This document shows, in pieces, positions 1-12,162 of a stretch of DNA of 64,000 nucleotides. This stretch comes from Streptomyces caatingaensis (lineage in GTDB: Bacteria > Actinomycetota > Actinomycetes > Streptomycetales > Streptomycetaceae), in NCBI RefSeq assembly GCF_001187435.1, contig NZ_LFXA01000017.1, positions 1 through 64,000 on the forward strand. Reading direction: 5' to 3'. The position numbers were made by a program, and so were the translations under genes. Below the pieces are notes generated by a model. It was given only the letters and a program-made list of their open reading frames with translations. It had not been told where the DNA came from and searched no databases. The first letter of the stretch is position 1, and the number at the start of each line of letters is the position of its first letter.

Positions 1-4300
<4,300 letters not shown>

Positions 4301-4304
4301 AGTT

Positions 4305-4328
4305 GCTCGCGTCCACTGTGTAAGTTCT
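4305..4328 (+). repeat. Right arm of the 23S rRNA processing stem
   Basis: Complementary to 1147-1169 in the 16S-23S spacer (16 bp perfect, then a bulge, then 6 bp). It starts a few bases after the 23S 3' end and lies in the 23S-5S spacer, so it would close the stem that loops out the whole 23S precursor. Confidence 0.85.
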
Positions 4329-4404
4329 GAGGCAACGAACAGTTGCCGGCTTTGAGCAGAACCACTTAATTGAAGAGTGTGCTTGTTCGCTCGAAACCGA
4401 TAGG

Positions 4405-4521
4405 GTTTCGGTGGTCATAGCGTTAGGGAAACGCCCGGTTACATTCCGAACCCGGAAGCTAAGCCTTTCAGCGCCGATGGTACTGCATGGGGGACCGTGT
4501 GGGAGAGTAGGACGCCGCCGA
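4405..4521 (+). rRNA. rrf: 5S ribosomal RNA
   Basis: A 117-base 5S gene, starting GTTTCGGTGGTCATAGCG and ending CGCCGCCGAAC, with the conserved CCGAACCCGGAAGCTAAG loop in between. It is third in the rRNA operon and is followed ten bases later by the operon terminator. Confidence 0.97.
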
Positions 4522-4531
4522 ACAATATTTC

Positions 4532-4585
4532 ATGGACCCTTGGTCCCAGCGTTCACGCTGGGACCAAGGGTCCATTTGTTTTTTG
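4532..4585 (+). terminator. Intrinsic terminator of the rRNA operon
   Basis: A perfect 20-bp inverted repeat (4532-4551 with 4556-4575) around a TTCA loop, followed by TTGTTTTTTG. This is the strongest classical terminator in the window, including a true T-tract, which is uncommon in GC-rich streptomycetes. It isolates the following TPR gene from rRNA transcription. Confidence 0.96.
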
Positions 4586-4609
4586 TAGAAACGCAGCATT
4601 TTTGTCGAA

Positions 4610-4632
4610 GCGCAGATGCCGGGCACCTGCGC
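4610..4632. promoter_or_regulatory. Palindrome upstream of the RDDR/TPR gene
   Basis: Inverted repeat with 11-base arms around a single central G (4610-4620 with 4622-4632, one mismatch). It sits between the rRNA terminator and the start codon at 4671, in an A/T-richer stretch where the gene's promoter should lie. It could be an operator or a leader hairpin; the sequence alone does not decide. Confidence 0.45.
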
Positions 4633-4670
4633 GAGAATGGCTGCGGTACCTCAAGACAGGAGTCACGTCG

Positions 4671-6608
4671 ATGTCCACCAACTCTCCCGACGGCCGATCG
4701 GGCGGCGACCGTCACGGCGGTTCGCGGGGCGGCTTCCGCCGTGACCAAGACCGTGGCGGCTTCCGTGGCGGCCGTGACGACCGTGGTGGCCGCAGCGGCG
4801 GTGGCTACGGCCGGCGCGACGACGATCGTGGTGGCTTCCGCCGGGACGACCGCCGTGACGACCGTCCGTCCTTCCGGCGTGATGAGCGGCGCGATGACCG
4901 GCGTGATGAGCGTGGGCCGCGTCGGGACGACGACCGTGGCGGCTTCCGTCGCGACGACCGGCGGGACGACCGCGGTGGGTTCCGTCGTGACGACCGTGGC
5001 GGGCGGCCCGGTGGTGGTGGCTACGGCCGGCGTGACGACGATCGTGGTGGTTTCCGCCGCGATGAGCGTCGGGATGACCGTCCGTCGTTCCGGCGTGACG
5101 AGCGACGGGACGACCGGCGCGACGACCGGCGCGACGACCGGGGCGACGACCGGGGCGGGTTCCGTCGGGACGACCGGCCCTCGTTCCGTCGTGACGACCG
5201 TGGCGGGTTCCGTCGCGATGACCGTCCGTCCTTCCGTCGTGACGACCGGCGTGATGAGCGGCGCGATGACCGGCGTGATGAGCGTGGGCCGCGTCGGGAC
5301 GACGACCGTGGTGGCTTCCGTCGCGACGACCGGCGGGACGACCGTCCGTCCTTCCGGCGCGACGACCGCCGTGACGAGCGCGGTGGTTTCCGTCGGGACG
5401 AGCGTCGGGATGACCGTCCGTCGTTCCGTCGGGATGACCGGCGTGACGATCGGCGCGACGACCGGGGTGGGTTCCGGCGTGAGGACCGGCCCTCGTTCCG
5501 TCGTGACGACCGTCGTGATGAGCGGCGTGATGAGCGTGGGCCGCGTCGGGACGACGACCGTGGCGGCTTCCGTCGCGACGACCGGCGGGACGACCGCGGT
5601 GGGTTCCGGCGCGACGACCGTGGCGGGCGGGCCGGCGGTGGTGGGTACGGCCGGCGTGACGACCGGGAGCGTCAGGGCGGTGGCTACCGGGGGCGGGACG
5701 ACCGTTCCCGTGGGTACGGGCGCCGTGACGACCGGGACCGTGACCGGGACCGGGACCGCGGTGACCGCGAGCCCGTGAAGCGTCTGCCGATTCCGGACGA
5801 CGTGACCGGTGACGAGATCGACAAGGACGTCAAGCAGGAGCTGATGAGCCTGCCGAGAACCCTTGCCGAGGACGTCGCCCGCAACCTCGTCATGGTCGCC
5901 AAGCTGCTCGACGAGGAGCCGGAGCAGGCGTACGCGTACTCCCGCATCGCCCTCCGCCTGGCCTCGCGCGTGGCCGCCGTCCGTGAGGCGGCCGGCTTCG
6001 CGTCGTACGCGACCGGCAAGTACGCCGAGGCGCTGGCCGAGTTCCGGGCGGCCCGGCGGATGACCGGTTCGGTCGAGCTGTGGCCCGTCATGGCGGACTG
6101 CGAGCGCGGCATGGGCCGTCCCGAGCGGGCGCTGGCCATGGCCGGTGAGCCGGAGGTGCAGAAGCTGGACAAGGCCGGCCAGGTGGAGATGCGCCTGGTG
6201 GCGGCCGGGGCCCGCAAGGACATGGGCCAGGCCGAGGCCGCCGTCGTCACGCTGCAGAGCCCGGAGCTGGCCTCCCACTCCGTCCAGCCGTGGACCGCGC
6301 GGCTGCGCTACGCGTACGCCGACGCGCTGCTCGACGTCGGCCGGGAGGCCGAGGCGCGCGAGTGGTTCGCCAAGGCTCTGGAGGCCGACCAGGGCGGCAC
6401 GACGAACGCCTCCGACCGGCTCGCCGAGCTGGACGGCGTGGAGTTCACCGACGTCCTGTCCGAGATCGAGGAGGTCGAGGACGCCAAGGACACGGAGGAC
6501 GCCGTGACCGAGGAGAAGGCCGAGGAGGACGCCGAGGCGGGGGCCGGGGCCGGGGCCGGAGAGGTCCAGGACGAGGGCGCCGACGCCGAGGGCGGCGAGC
6601 GGAAGTGA
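4671..6608 (+). CDS. Arg/Asp/Gly-repeat protein with C-terminal TPR domain
   Basis: A 645-residue protein of unknown exact function. Residues 1 to about 368 are almost only R, D, G, F and P, built from units such as RRDDRGGF and RRDDRPSF, resembling RGG/RD low-complexity RNA-binding segments. Residues about 385-600 are helical with TPR-like repeats (ARNLVMVAKLLDEEPEQAYA and similar). The last 40 residues are strongly acidic. The start is the ATG after AGGAG (4657-4661); the reading frame stays open upstream into the 5S gene, but that part is not coding. The position directly behind an rRNA operon and the basic/acidic makeup suggest a link to RNA or ribosomes, which is inference. The minus strand is open over the same stretch only because of the periodic codons. 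Confidence 0.85.
   Translation: MSTNSPDGRSGGDRHGGSRGGFRRDQDRGGFRGGRDDRGGRSGGGYGRRDDDRGGFRRDDRRDDRPSFRRDERRDDRRDERGPRRDDDRGGFRRDDRRDDRGGFRRDDRGGRPGGGGYGRRDDDRGGFRRDERRDDRPSFRRDERRDDRRDDRRDDRGDDRGGFRRDDRPSFRRDDRGGFRRDDRPSFRRDDRRDERRDDRRDERGPRRDDDRGGFRRDDRRDDRPSFRRDDRRDERGGFRRDERRDDRPSFRRDDRRDDRRDDRGGFRREDRPSFRRDDRRDERRDERGPRRDDDRGGFRRDDRRDDRGGFRRDDRGGRAGGGGYGRRDDRERQGGGYRGRDDRSRGYGRRDDRDRDRDRDRGDREPVKRLPIPDDVTGDEIDKDVKQELMSLPRTLAEDVARNLVMVAKLLDEEPEQAYAYSRIALRLASRVAAVREAAGFASYATGKYAEALAEFRAARRMTGSVELWPVMADCERGMGRPERALAMAGEPEVQKLDKAGQVEMRLVAAGARKDMGQAEAAVVTLQSPELASHSVQPWTARLRYAYADALLDVGREAEAREWFAKALEADQGGTTNASDRLAELDGVEFTDVLSEIEEVEDAKDTEDAVTEEKAEEDAEAGAGAGAGEVQDEGADAEGGERK
4700..5765 (+). repeat. 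Degenerate tandem repeats encoding RRDDRGGF/RRDDRPSF units
   Basis: About 1.06 kb of imperfect direct repeats built from GACGACCG-, CGTGGCGGCTTCCG- and CGTCCGTCCTTCCG-type blocks. Larger blocks also recur: the segment starting CGTGGGCCGCGTCGGGACGA is found at 4911, 5283 and 5534. The array is inside the coding region and in frame, so length changes by recombination or slippage would mostly preserve the reading frame. Confidence 0.9.
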
Positions 6609-6613
6609 GCGGA

Positions 6614-6643
6614 GAGGGCGGAACCCCACGGGGTTCCGCCCTC
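6614..6643. terminator. Bidirectional terminator hairpin between convergent genes
   Basis: Perfect 14-bp inverted repeat (6614-6627 with 6630-6643) in the 44-base gap between the TPR gene (plus) and the DUF1015 gene (minus). It is GC-rich with no long T-tract, as is usual in Streptomyces, and can serve both strands. Confidence 0.85.
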
Positions 6644-6652
6644 TTGCTTCGC

Positions 6653-7957
6653 TCAGTTCAGGGCCAGGCTCCGGAGGACGAGGCCGGTCGCCGGCTTCGG
6701 GCCGAAGGAGGTGGACTTGCGGGGCATGGTCACGCCCTGTTCCGCGAGCTCCCGCACCACGTCCTCGTGGACCGGGTGCATGAGGACGGCGGTGCCGCCG
6801 TGCCGTTCCGCCTGGTGGACGGCGGCGGCCGTCTCGTGGATGTAGCCGATGTGCTCGGGGTCGTCCTGGACCCGCCACACGTGCTCCAGCAGCGTGGAGT
6901 GGAGGACGGTCGCGTCCAGCTCGCGCCAGGCGCGCGGGCGGTCGGCCGGGACGGTGCGGGCCAGCAGCTCCGGGTCCGGGCGGTCCACGAGGTGGAAGCG
7001 GCCGTCGCCGGCGAGCAGATAGGCGTTGCCGTGCTCGTCCGCCTTCGACGCCTCGGCGAGGGCGTCGAGCGCGGCGGGCAGCTCCGCGCCGAGGGTGCGG
7101 ACGCGGAACGAGCCGGCGAGCGCGGCCAGGGCGTCGGCGACCGGCAGCCTGTGCAGGAGCCGGTGGATGGCGCGGACGCGCAGCGGGTAGCGGGCGGTGT
7201 CCACGAGCAGGACGAGGCCGAAGTCCCAGGGGCCGGGCGCCGGTTGCTCGGCGCGCAGCCGCTGGTAGGTCGCCCAGCGGTGGTGGCCGTCGGCGATCAG
7301 GGCGTGCTGTCCGGAGAGGTCGCCGGCGATGCGGGCCAGGTCGTCCGGGTCGGTCACGGACCACAGGCGGTGGGCGAAGCCGTCCTCGGTGGTCGTGGAG
7401 AGCAGCGGCGTCGTGCGGATGACGCGTTCGATGACGGCGGCGGCGCCGGTCGCGGAGCCGTCGCCCCGGTAGGAGAAGAGCAGGGGCTCCAGGTTGGCGC
7501 CGGTGTCGCGCATCAGGGCGGCGCGGTCCTCGACGATGTGCGGCATCACGTCCTCGTGGGGGAGGACGACGCCCTCCTCGGGGGGCGTCACCCGCAGCGC
7601 GCCGATCAGGCCGCGCTGGAGGATGCCGTCGCCGCGCTGCTCGTAGACGTAGAGCGCCGGTACCGGGTCCGCGGCGAGGATGCCCTCCTCCTGCCAGCGG
7701 CGCAGGGTGTCGGCGGCCTGGCGGTGCCGGTCGGCGGCGGTGGCTGCCTGCGGGAGGATGAGCCGGACGATGTTGTGCGGGTCCGCGGTCTCGAGGTGGC
7801 GCAGGCCGTCGGGCCGGACGACGACGTCGTACGGTGGCGAGGTCACGGCGGCGAGGCTGCCCACCCGTTCGGGGACGTAGCGCAGCCCTCGGAAGGGGGC
7901 GAGCCGGAGACCCTGCCCTGTGCGGAGACCTTGCCCTGCGTGGTCCGGAGTGCTCAT
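6653..7957 (-). CDS. DUF1015 family protein
   Basis: A 434-residue protein that matches the DUF1015 family along its length (FRGLRYVPERVGSLAAVTSP near the N-terminus, SPPYDV, a central NPHNIVRLILP-like segment, the ADGHHRW motif near the middle, and the ending PRKSTSFGPKP). The ADGHHR motif is the family hallmark. The biochemical role of the family is not established. The ATG at 7957 is chosen because the protein begins just before the conserved region; the frame is open for another 1.8 kb upstream, but only as a shadow of the HAD and SIP genes. It is divergent from the HAD gene, sharing a 90-base promoter region. Confidence 0.9.
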   Translation of the reverse strand: MSTPDHAGQGLRTGQGLRLAPFRGLRYVPERVGSLAAVTSPPYDVVVRPDGLRHLETADPHNIVRLILPQAATAADRHRQAADTLRRWQEEGILAADPVPALYVYEQRGDGILQRGLIGALRVTPPEEGVVLPHEDVMPHIVEDRAALMRDTGANLEPLLFSYRGDGSATGAAAVIERVIRTTPLLSTTTEDGFAHRLWSVTDPDDLARIAGDLSGQHALIADGHHRWATYQRLRAEQPAPGPWDFGLVLLVDTARYPLRVRAIHRLLHRLPVADALAALAGSFRVRTLGAELPAALDALAEASKADEHGNAYLLAGDGRFHLVDRPDPELLARTVPADRPRAWRELDATVLHSTLLEHVWRVQDDPEHIGYIHETAAAVHQAERHGGTAVLMHPVHEDVVRELAEQGVTMPRKSTSFGPKPATGLVLRSLALN

Positions 7958-8047
7958 TCCGAAATTGTTATGGCCTGCGGCCGGATGAGCAATGATCGAA
8001 AACAGAGACGAACAGCACAGATGAACGGCACGAGGAGCGAATCCTTT

Positions 8048-9076
8048 ATGAACGAGAGCGTGCGGACCCGGCCGGAGGGCTGCGAGCGGCCGCTGAGCGC
8101 GGCGTACGACACGGCGCTGCTCGATCTCGACGGCGTCGTGTACGCGGGCGGGGCGGCGATTCCGCACGCGGTGCGTTCGCTGGAGCTGGCCCGTGAGGGC
8201 GGGATGCACCTCGCCTACGTGACGAACAACGCGGCCCGGACGCCGGAGACCGTCGCCGGTCATCTGACCGAGCTGGGGATTCCGGCGGCGCCGGAGGACG
8301 TGATCAACTCGGCGCAGGCGGTGGCCCGGCTGATAGCCGACGAGCTGCCGGGCGGTTCGCGGGTGCTGGTGATCGGGGCGGAAGGGCTGCGGGTCGCGCT
8401 GCGGGAGCGCGGGCTGGTGCCGGTGGAGTCGCTGGACGACGGGCCGGTGGCGGTGGCGCAGGGGTACGGCGGGCCGGAGATGCCGTGGTCGCGGCTGATG
8501 GAGGCGTCGTACGCGGTGGCGCGGGGGTTGCCGTGGTTCGCCTCCAACACGGATCTGACCATTCCGACCGGGCGGGGGATCGCGCCGGGGAACGGGTCGG
8601 CGGTGGAGGTGGTGAAGATCGCGACGGGGCGGTCGCCGCGGGTGGCGGGGAAGCCGCAGCCCCCCATGCACCGGGAGACGGTGCTGCGGACGGGGGCCCG
8701 TCGGCCCCTGGTCGTCGGGGACCGGCTCGACACGGATATCGAGGGGGCGTGGGTCGGGGGCGTCGACTCGTTGCTGGTGCTGACGGGGGTGACGACGGCG
8801 GCGGAGCTGCTGGCCGCCCGGCCGGAGCACCGGGCCACGTATGTGGCGGAGGATCTGCGGGGGTTGCTGGAGGCGCAGCCGGCTGTGGTGGAGGCGGCGG
8901 AGGGCTTCCGGTGCGGGGGGTGGACGGCGTCCGTCCGGGACGGGGAGTTCGTCCTCGACGGTGAGGGGGCTGCTGCCGACGGGCTCCGGGCGTTGTGCGG
9001 GGCGGCGTGGAGCGCGGCGGGGGACGGGGCGTGTGACGCCGACCCGGGGAAGGTACTGGGGCGGTTGGGCTGGTAG
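8048..9076 (+). CDS. HAD-IIA family phosphatase (NagD/phosphoglycolate-type)
   Basis: A 342-residue cytosolic phosphatase of the haloacid dehalogenase superfamily, subfamily IIA. Motif I is DLDGVVY with the nucleophilic Asp, motif II is VTNN, motif III the Lys of GKPQPPM, and motif IV GDRLDTDIEGA, all in order with the IIA cap between II and III. Substrate is probably a small phosphorylated metabolite; glycerol-3-phosphate, p-nitrophenyl or glycolate phosphate activities are known in the family. The start at 8048 follows GAGGAG at 8032-8037; the ATG at 8021 is in frame but lacks a binding site. Confidence 0.9.
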   Translation: MNESVRTRPEGCERPLSAAYDTALLDLDGVVYAGGAAIPHAVRSLELAREGGMHLAYVTNNAARTPETVAGHLTELGIPAAPEDVINSAQAVARLIADELPGGSRVLVIGAEGLRVALRERGLVPVESLDDGPVAVAQGYGGPEMPWSRLMEASYAVARGLPWFASNTDLTIPTGRGIAPGNGSAVEVVKIATGRSPRVAGKPQPPMHRETVLRTGARRPLVVGDRLDTDIEGAWVGGVDSLLVLTGVTTAAELLAARPEHRATYVAEDLRGLLEAQPAVVEAAEGFRCGGWTASVRDGEFVLDGEGAAADGLRALCGAAWSAAGDGACDADPGKVLGRLGW

Positions 9077-9213
9077 GCGGGGGCCTGCCGTGGGGCGGGC
9101 GGGGCGGGGGGTTTCGCCCCCGGCCCGGCCCCTGCTCCCCGGCCCCTGCTCCCCCGGCCCCTTGTCGGGGCTCCGCCCCGGGGCCGTGCCGTACGGGGAC
9201 GGAGGCTGAGCGG
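9077..9213. terminator. GC-rich hairpin cluster between convergent HAD and SIP genes
   Basis: The gap contains a CGGGGG-GTTTCG-CCCCCG hairpin (9105-9122), repeated GGCCCCTGCTCCCC blocks, and a CGGGGCTCCGCCCCG palindrome (9166-9180). Both flanking genes end here, so it probably works as a terminator region, though no T-tract is present. Confidence 0.5.
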
Positions 9214-10032
9214 TCAGCTCAGTTCCGCCAGAAGCTCTTCCTCCGTCTTTCCCTTGCGCCAGTAGCCGGTGAAGGTGATGCGGGTGCGGTCGACGGCGCG
9301 GTCGTTCACCAGGTGGCGGCGGAGGGTGCGGATGGTGCCGGCCTCGCCGGCTATCCAGGCGTAGGGGGTGCCGTCGGGGAGGGACGCGGTGCGGACGGCG
9401 TCCACGACCGTAGGGTCCTTGCCGCGGATCAGCCAGGTGATGTCGGCGTCGGCGGCGGTGGGCAGGGGGGTGACGTCGTCCTCGTGCGGGACCTCGATCC
9501 AGACCTTGGCCGGCATCCCCGGGGGGAGCCAGGAGAGGATGCCCGCCACGGCGGGGAGGGCCGATTCGTCGGCGGTCAGGAGGGTCCAGCCGGTGTCCGC
9601 GGGGGGCTGGTAGTCGACGCCGCCGTTGTCCTCGACGACGGGGGCGAGGAGGGCGGCGCGGTCGCCGGGGCGGGCGGTGCGGGACCAGTGGGAGGCGGGC
9701 CCGGCCTCGGGGCCCGCGCCGTGCTGGACGAAGTCGACGTCCAACTCGTCGGGATCGCGGCGCAGTTCGCGCACGGTGTAGGTGCGCATGACGGACCGTA
9801 CGGCCGGGTCCTGGGCGCGCCACTCCGCGTACCAGCGCTCGTCCCGTACGTCCGGCAGCACCGGCGCGTCCTGGCCGGGGCGCGGCAGGAAGAGCTTGAA
9901 GCGCTGGTCGCGGCCGCCTGTGACCAGTTCGCGCAGGCGGTCGCCGGTGAGGGTGACGCGGATGAGGGAGGGGCTGACGTGCCGCGTGCGGACGACGTGG
10001 ACGTCGAAGAAGCGGTAGGTGGGCGTCGTCAT
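9214..10032 (-). CDS. Siderophore-interacting protein (FAD-dependent ferric-siderophore reductase family)
   Basis: A 272-residue cytosolic flavoprotein-type reductase. It has the SIP FAD-binding N-terminal domain (with RTYTVRELRRDPDELDVDFV, the typical flavin segment, near residue 90) and the C-terminal SIP domain (ending FTGYWRKGK). The family reduces Fe(III)-siderophores in the cytosol to release iron. Its ATG overlaps the stop of the upstream binding-protein gene by four bases (ATGA at 10029-10032), so the two are translationally coupled and both fall under the iron box at 11089-11107. Confidence 0.93.
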   Translation of the reverse strand: MTTPTYRFFDVHVVRTRHVSPSLIRVTLTGDRLRELVTGGRDQRFKLFLPRPGQDAPVLPDVRDERWYAEWRAQDPAVRSVMRTYTVRELRRDPDELDVDFVQHGAGPEAGPASHWSRTARPGDRAALLAPVVEDNGGVDYQPPADTGWTLLTADESALPAVAGILSWLPPGMPAKVWIEVPHEDDVTPLPTAADADITWLIRGKDPTVVDAVRTASLPDGTPYAWIAGEAGTIRTLRRHLVNDRAVDRTRITFTGYWRKGKTEEELLAELS

Positions 10033-11054
10033 CGGAGCTTCTTCGCCTTCTCCAGGGCGGCGGTGAGGTTGTCCAGGAGGGGGGCGCTGCCGGCCCAGGA
10101 GAAGCGGGGCTCGCTGAGCCAGGGGCTGACCTGGCCGGCCTCGACGGCGGGGAGCTTGGCCCACGTGGGCTTGGCGGCCAGGTCCTTGGGCTGGAGGGTG
10201 GAGGTCCGGCTGTCCAGGATGATCAGGTCGGCCTCGTACTTGTTGGCGTTCTCCCAGCTGAGGCTCTCGAAGTAGCCGCCCTTGTCGAGCTTCTGCGGGA
10301 CGACGAAGTCGACGCCGAGCTCGCGGAAGTACATGAGGTCGGCGTTGACGGCCGGGTTGGAGACGTAGAAGAGGTCGGCGCTGCCGGAGGCGGCCATGAC
10401 CTTGAGGCGGCGGGACTTGGCGGTCTTCCGCAGGGTCTCGGCGGCCTTCTCGAACCGGGCCTTGGCGTCGGTGACCTTCTTCGCCCGGAGGTCGGCGCCG
10501 AGGGAGGCGGCCAGGTCGGCGTGGCGCTCGATGATCCGGGGGAGGGGGACGCGGGCGGAGGTGAGGGCGACGCTGGGGGCGAGGCCGAGGATCTTGTCCT
10601 TGCTCTCGTCCGGGACGTACCAGAGCGCGCCGGGGTCGAACATGGTGGTGACGAGGAGTTCGGGGTCGAGGGCCGCGTACTTCTCGACGGCGAACTCGCC
10701 CCAGGTGTTGCCGATGATCTTCACCTTGTCGACGTCGATGTCGCCGGCCTGCGGGTCGGGCTTGCCGTTCTTGAGCTTCGTCGGGCCGAAGACGCCGACG
10801 CACTCGACACCGAGGTCGTGGAGGGCGGCGGCGGTGCCGGTGAAGGCGACGATGCGGCGGGGGGTGCTGCCGGCCTTCACCGTCGTGCCGCGGTCGTCCT
10901 TGAAGGTCCACGGGCCGCCGCCGGAACCGCCCGTGTTTCCCGAGGACTTGGAGGAACCGCCCCCGCAGGCGGTGAGGAGGGCGCCGGCGCCGAGGGCGCC
11001 ACCCGCCGCGAGGAGGCCGCGGCGGGACAGTACTGTGGTGCGGGGGGTGCTCAT
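10029..11054 (-). CDS. Iron-siderophore ABC transporter substrate-binding lipoprotein
   Basis: A 341-residue extracellular lipoprotein that captures a ferric siderophore for import. The N-terminus carries a twin-arginine-like SRRGLLAAGG segment and the lipobox LLTAC with the lipidated Cys at about residue 30, then a Gly/Ser linker and a periplasmic-binding-protein-2 fold (IVAFTGTAAALHDLGVECVG and later LIILDSRTS). It is the first gene of the minus-strand arm and is coupled to the SIP gene. Permeases and ATPase are encoded divergently. The exact siderophore cannot be told from the sequence. Confidence 0.93.
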   Translation of the reverse strand: MSTPRTTVLSRRGLLAAGGALGAGALLTACGGGSSKSSGNTGGSGGGPWTFKDDRGTTVKAGSTPRRIVAFTGTAAALHDLGVECVGVFGPTKLKNGKPDPQAGDIDVDKVKIIGNTWGEFAVEKYAALDPELLVTTMFDPGALWYVPDESKDKILGLAPSVALTSARVPLPRIIERHADLAASLGADLRAKKVTDAKARFEKAAETLRKTAKSRRLKVMAASGSADLFYVSNPAVNADLMYFRELGVDFVVPQKLDKGGYFESLSWENANKYEADLIILDSRTSTLQPKDLAAKPTWAKLPAVEAGQVSPWLSEPRFSWAGSAPLLDNLTAALEKAKKLR

Positions 11055-11088
11055 GGGGTGGTGCTTCTCTCCGTGGGGGACGGTGCGA

Positions 11089-11107
11089 TGAGGGTAGGCT
11101 AACCTAA
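11089..11107. promoter_or_regulatory. Iron box (DmdR1/IdeR/DtxR-type operator)
   Basis: The 19-mer TGAGGGTAGGCTAACCTAA matches the consensus TTAGGTTAGGCTAACCTAA at 17 of 19 positions. It lies in the 58-base gap between the divergent binding-protein and permease genes, so one Fe(II)-repressor site can shut both arms when iron is plentiful. The embedded TAGGCT can also serve as a -10 element for the rightward genes. Confidence 0.92.
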
Positions 11108-11112
11108 CTCAA

Positions 11113-12162
11113 GTGTTGGCTGTCGCTTCCCCCCAAGCCCCGCCGGGCGCCGCCCCCGAGGCCGTGCCCCGCCGGAACGTCCGGCGCGTCGTGGGACTGT
11201 TCGTCTCCGCCGGGCTCCTGCTGCTCGTCGTGGCCGCCTCGTTCGCGGTCGGCGCCAAGCAGGTTCCCCTGGACCAGGTCTGGCACGGCCTCTTCCACTA
11301 CTCCGGCAAGGAGACCGACGTCGTCGTCCGGGACGTCCGCGTCCCCCGCACCCTGCTGGGGCTGCTGGCCGGTGCGGCGCTGGGGCTCGCGGGGACCGTG
11401 ATGCAGGCCCTCACCCGCAACCCCCTCGCCGATCCCGGTCTGTTCGGCATCAGCGCCGGTGCCGCGGCCGCCGTCGTCTCCGGCATCAGCTTCCTCGGCG
11501 TCACCTCGCTGGACGGGTACGTCTGGTTCGCCTTCGCCGGCGCGGCCGTCGTCTCGGCGGTCGTCTACGTGCTCGGCGGCGGCCGGGGCGCCTCGCCCGT
11601 GCGCCTCGCCCTGGCGGGCACCGCCGTCACCGCCGCCCTCAACGGCTACGTCTTCGCCGTCGAACTCACCGACTCCGCCGCGCTGGACCGCATGCGCTTC
11701 TGGACGGTCGGCTCGCTGGCCTCCGCGAACGCGACGGTCGTCGGGCAGGTGGCGCCCTTCGTCGGTGCCGGCGTCGTCCTCGCCCTGGCGCTCGCCCGGC
11801 CGCTCAACGCGATGGCCCTCGGCGACGACCAGGCGCGGGCGCTGGGCACGCGGCCGACGCCCACCCGGGTCCTGGGCCTGGCCGCCGTCACCCTGCTGTG
11901 CGGCGCGGCGACCGCCGCCTGCGGGCCCGTCGTCTTCGTCGGCCTGATGGTGCCGCACGCCGTCCGTTCCTTCACCGGCCCGGACCTGCGCTGGGTCCTG
12001 CCGTACGCGGCGGTCCTCGCGCCGGTCCTGCTGCTCGGCACGGACATCCTCGGCCGGGCCGTCGCCCGGCCCTCCGAGCTCCAGGTCGGCGTCGTCACGG
12101 CGCTGGTCGGCGGGCCGGTCTTCATCCACCTCGTCCGGCGCCGAAGGATGGCCAGGCTGTGA
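11113..12162 (+). CDS. FecCD-family iron-siderophore ABC permease (first)
   Basis: A 349-residue polytopic inner-membrane permease of the BtuC/FecCD family, with the characteristic RVPRTLLGLLAGAALGLAGT segment after helix 2 and NPLADPGLFGISAGA shortly after. About nine to ten hydrophobic helices are visible. The GTG at 11113 lies only six bases after the iron box and has no Shine-Dalgarno sequence; with TAGGCT as -10 the transcript would be leaderless or nearly so. An in-frame GTG at 11164 is an alternative. The stop overlaps the next permease (GTGA). Confidence 0.92.
   Translation: MLAVASPQAPPGAAPEAVPRRNVRRVVGLFVSAGLLLLVVAASFAVGAKQVPLDQVWHGLFHYSGKETDVVVRDVRVPRTLLGLLAGAALGLAGTVMQALTRNPLADPGLFGISAGAAAAVVSGISFLGVTSLDGYVWFAFAGAAVVSAVVYVLGGGRGASPVRLALAGTAVTAALNGYVFAVELTDSAALDRMRFWTVGSLASANATVVGQVAPFVGAGVVLALALARPLNAMALGDDQARALGTRPTPTRVLGLAAVTLLCGAATAACGPVVFVGLMVPHAVRSFTGPDLRWVLPYAAVLAPVLLLGTDILGRAVARPSELQVGVVTALVGGPVFIHLVRRRRMARL

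Noticed and set aside
4530..7364. Open frame of 944 codons on the minus strand across the TPR gene
   Set aside because: It is the complement of a highly periodic plus-strand repeat with strong G/C third positions; it runs through the rRNA terminator and a neighbouring gene and has no start signal.
7958..9823. N-terminal extension of the DUF1015 frame through two other genes
   Set aside because: It runs antisense to the HAD gene, and the conserved DUF1015 start is at 7957.
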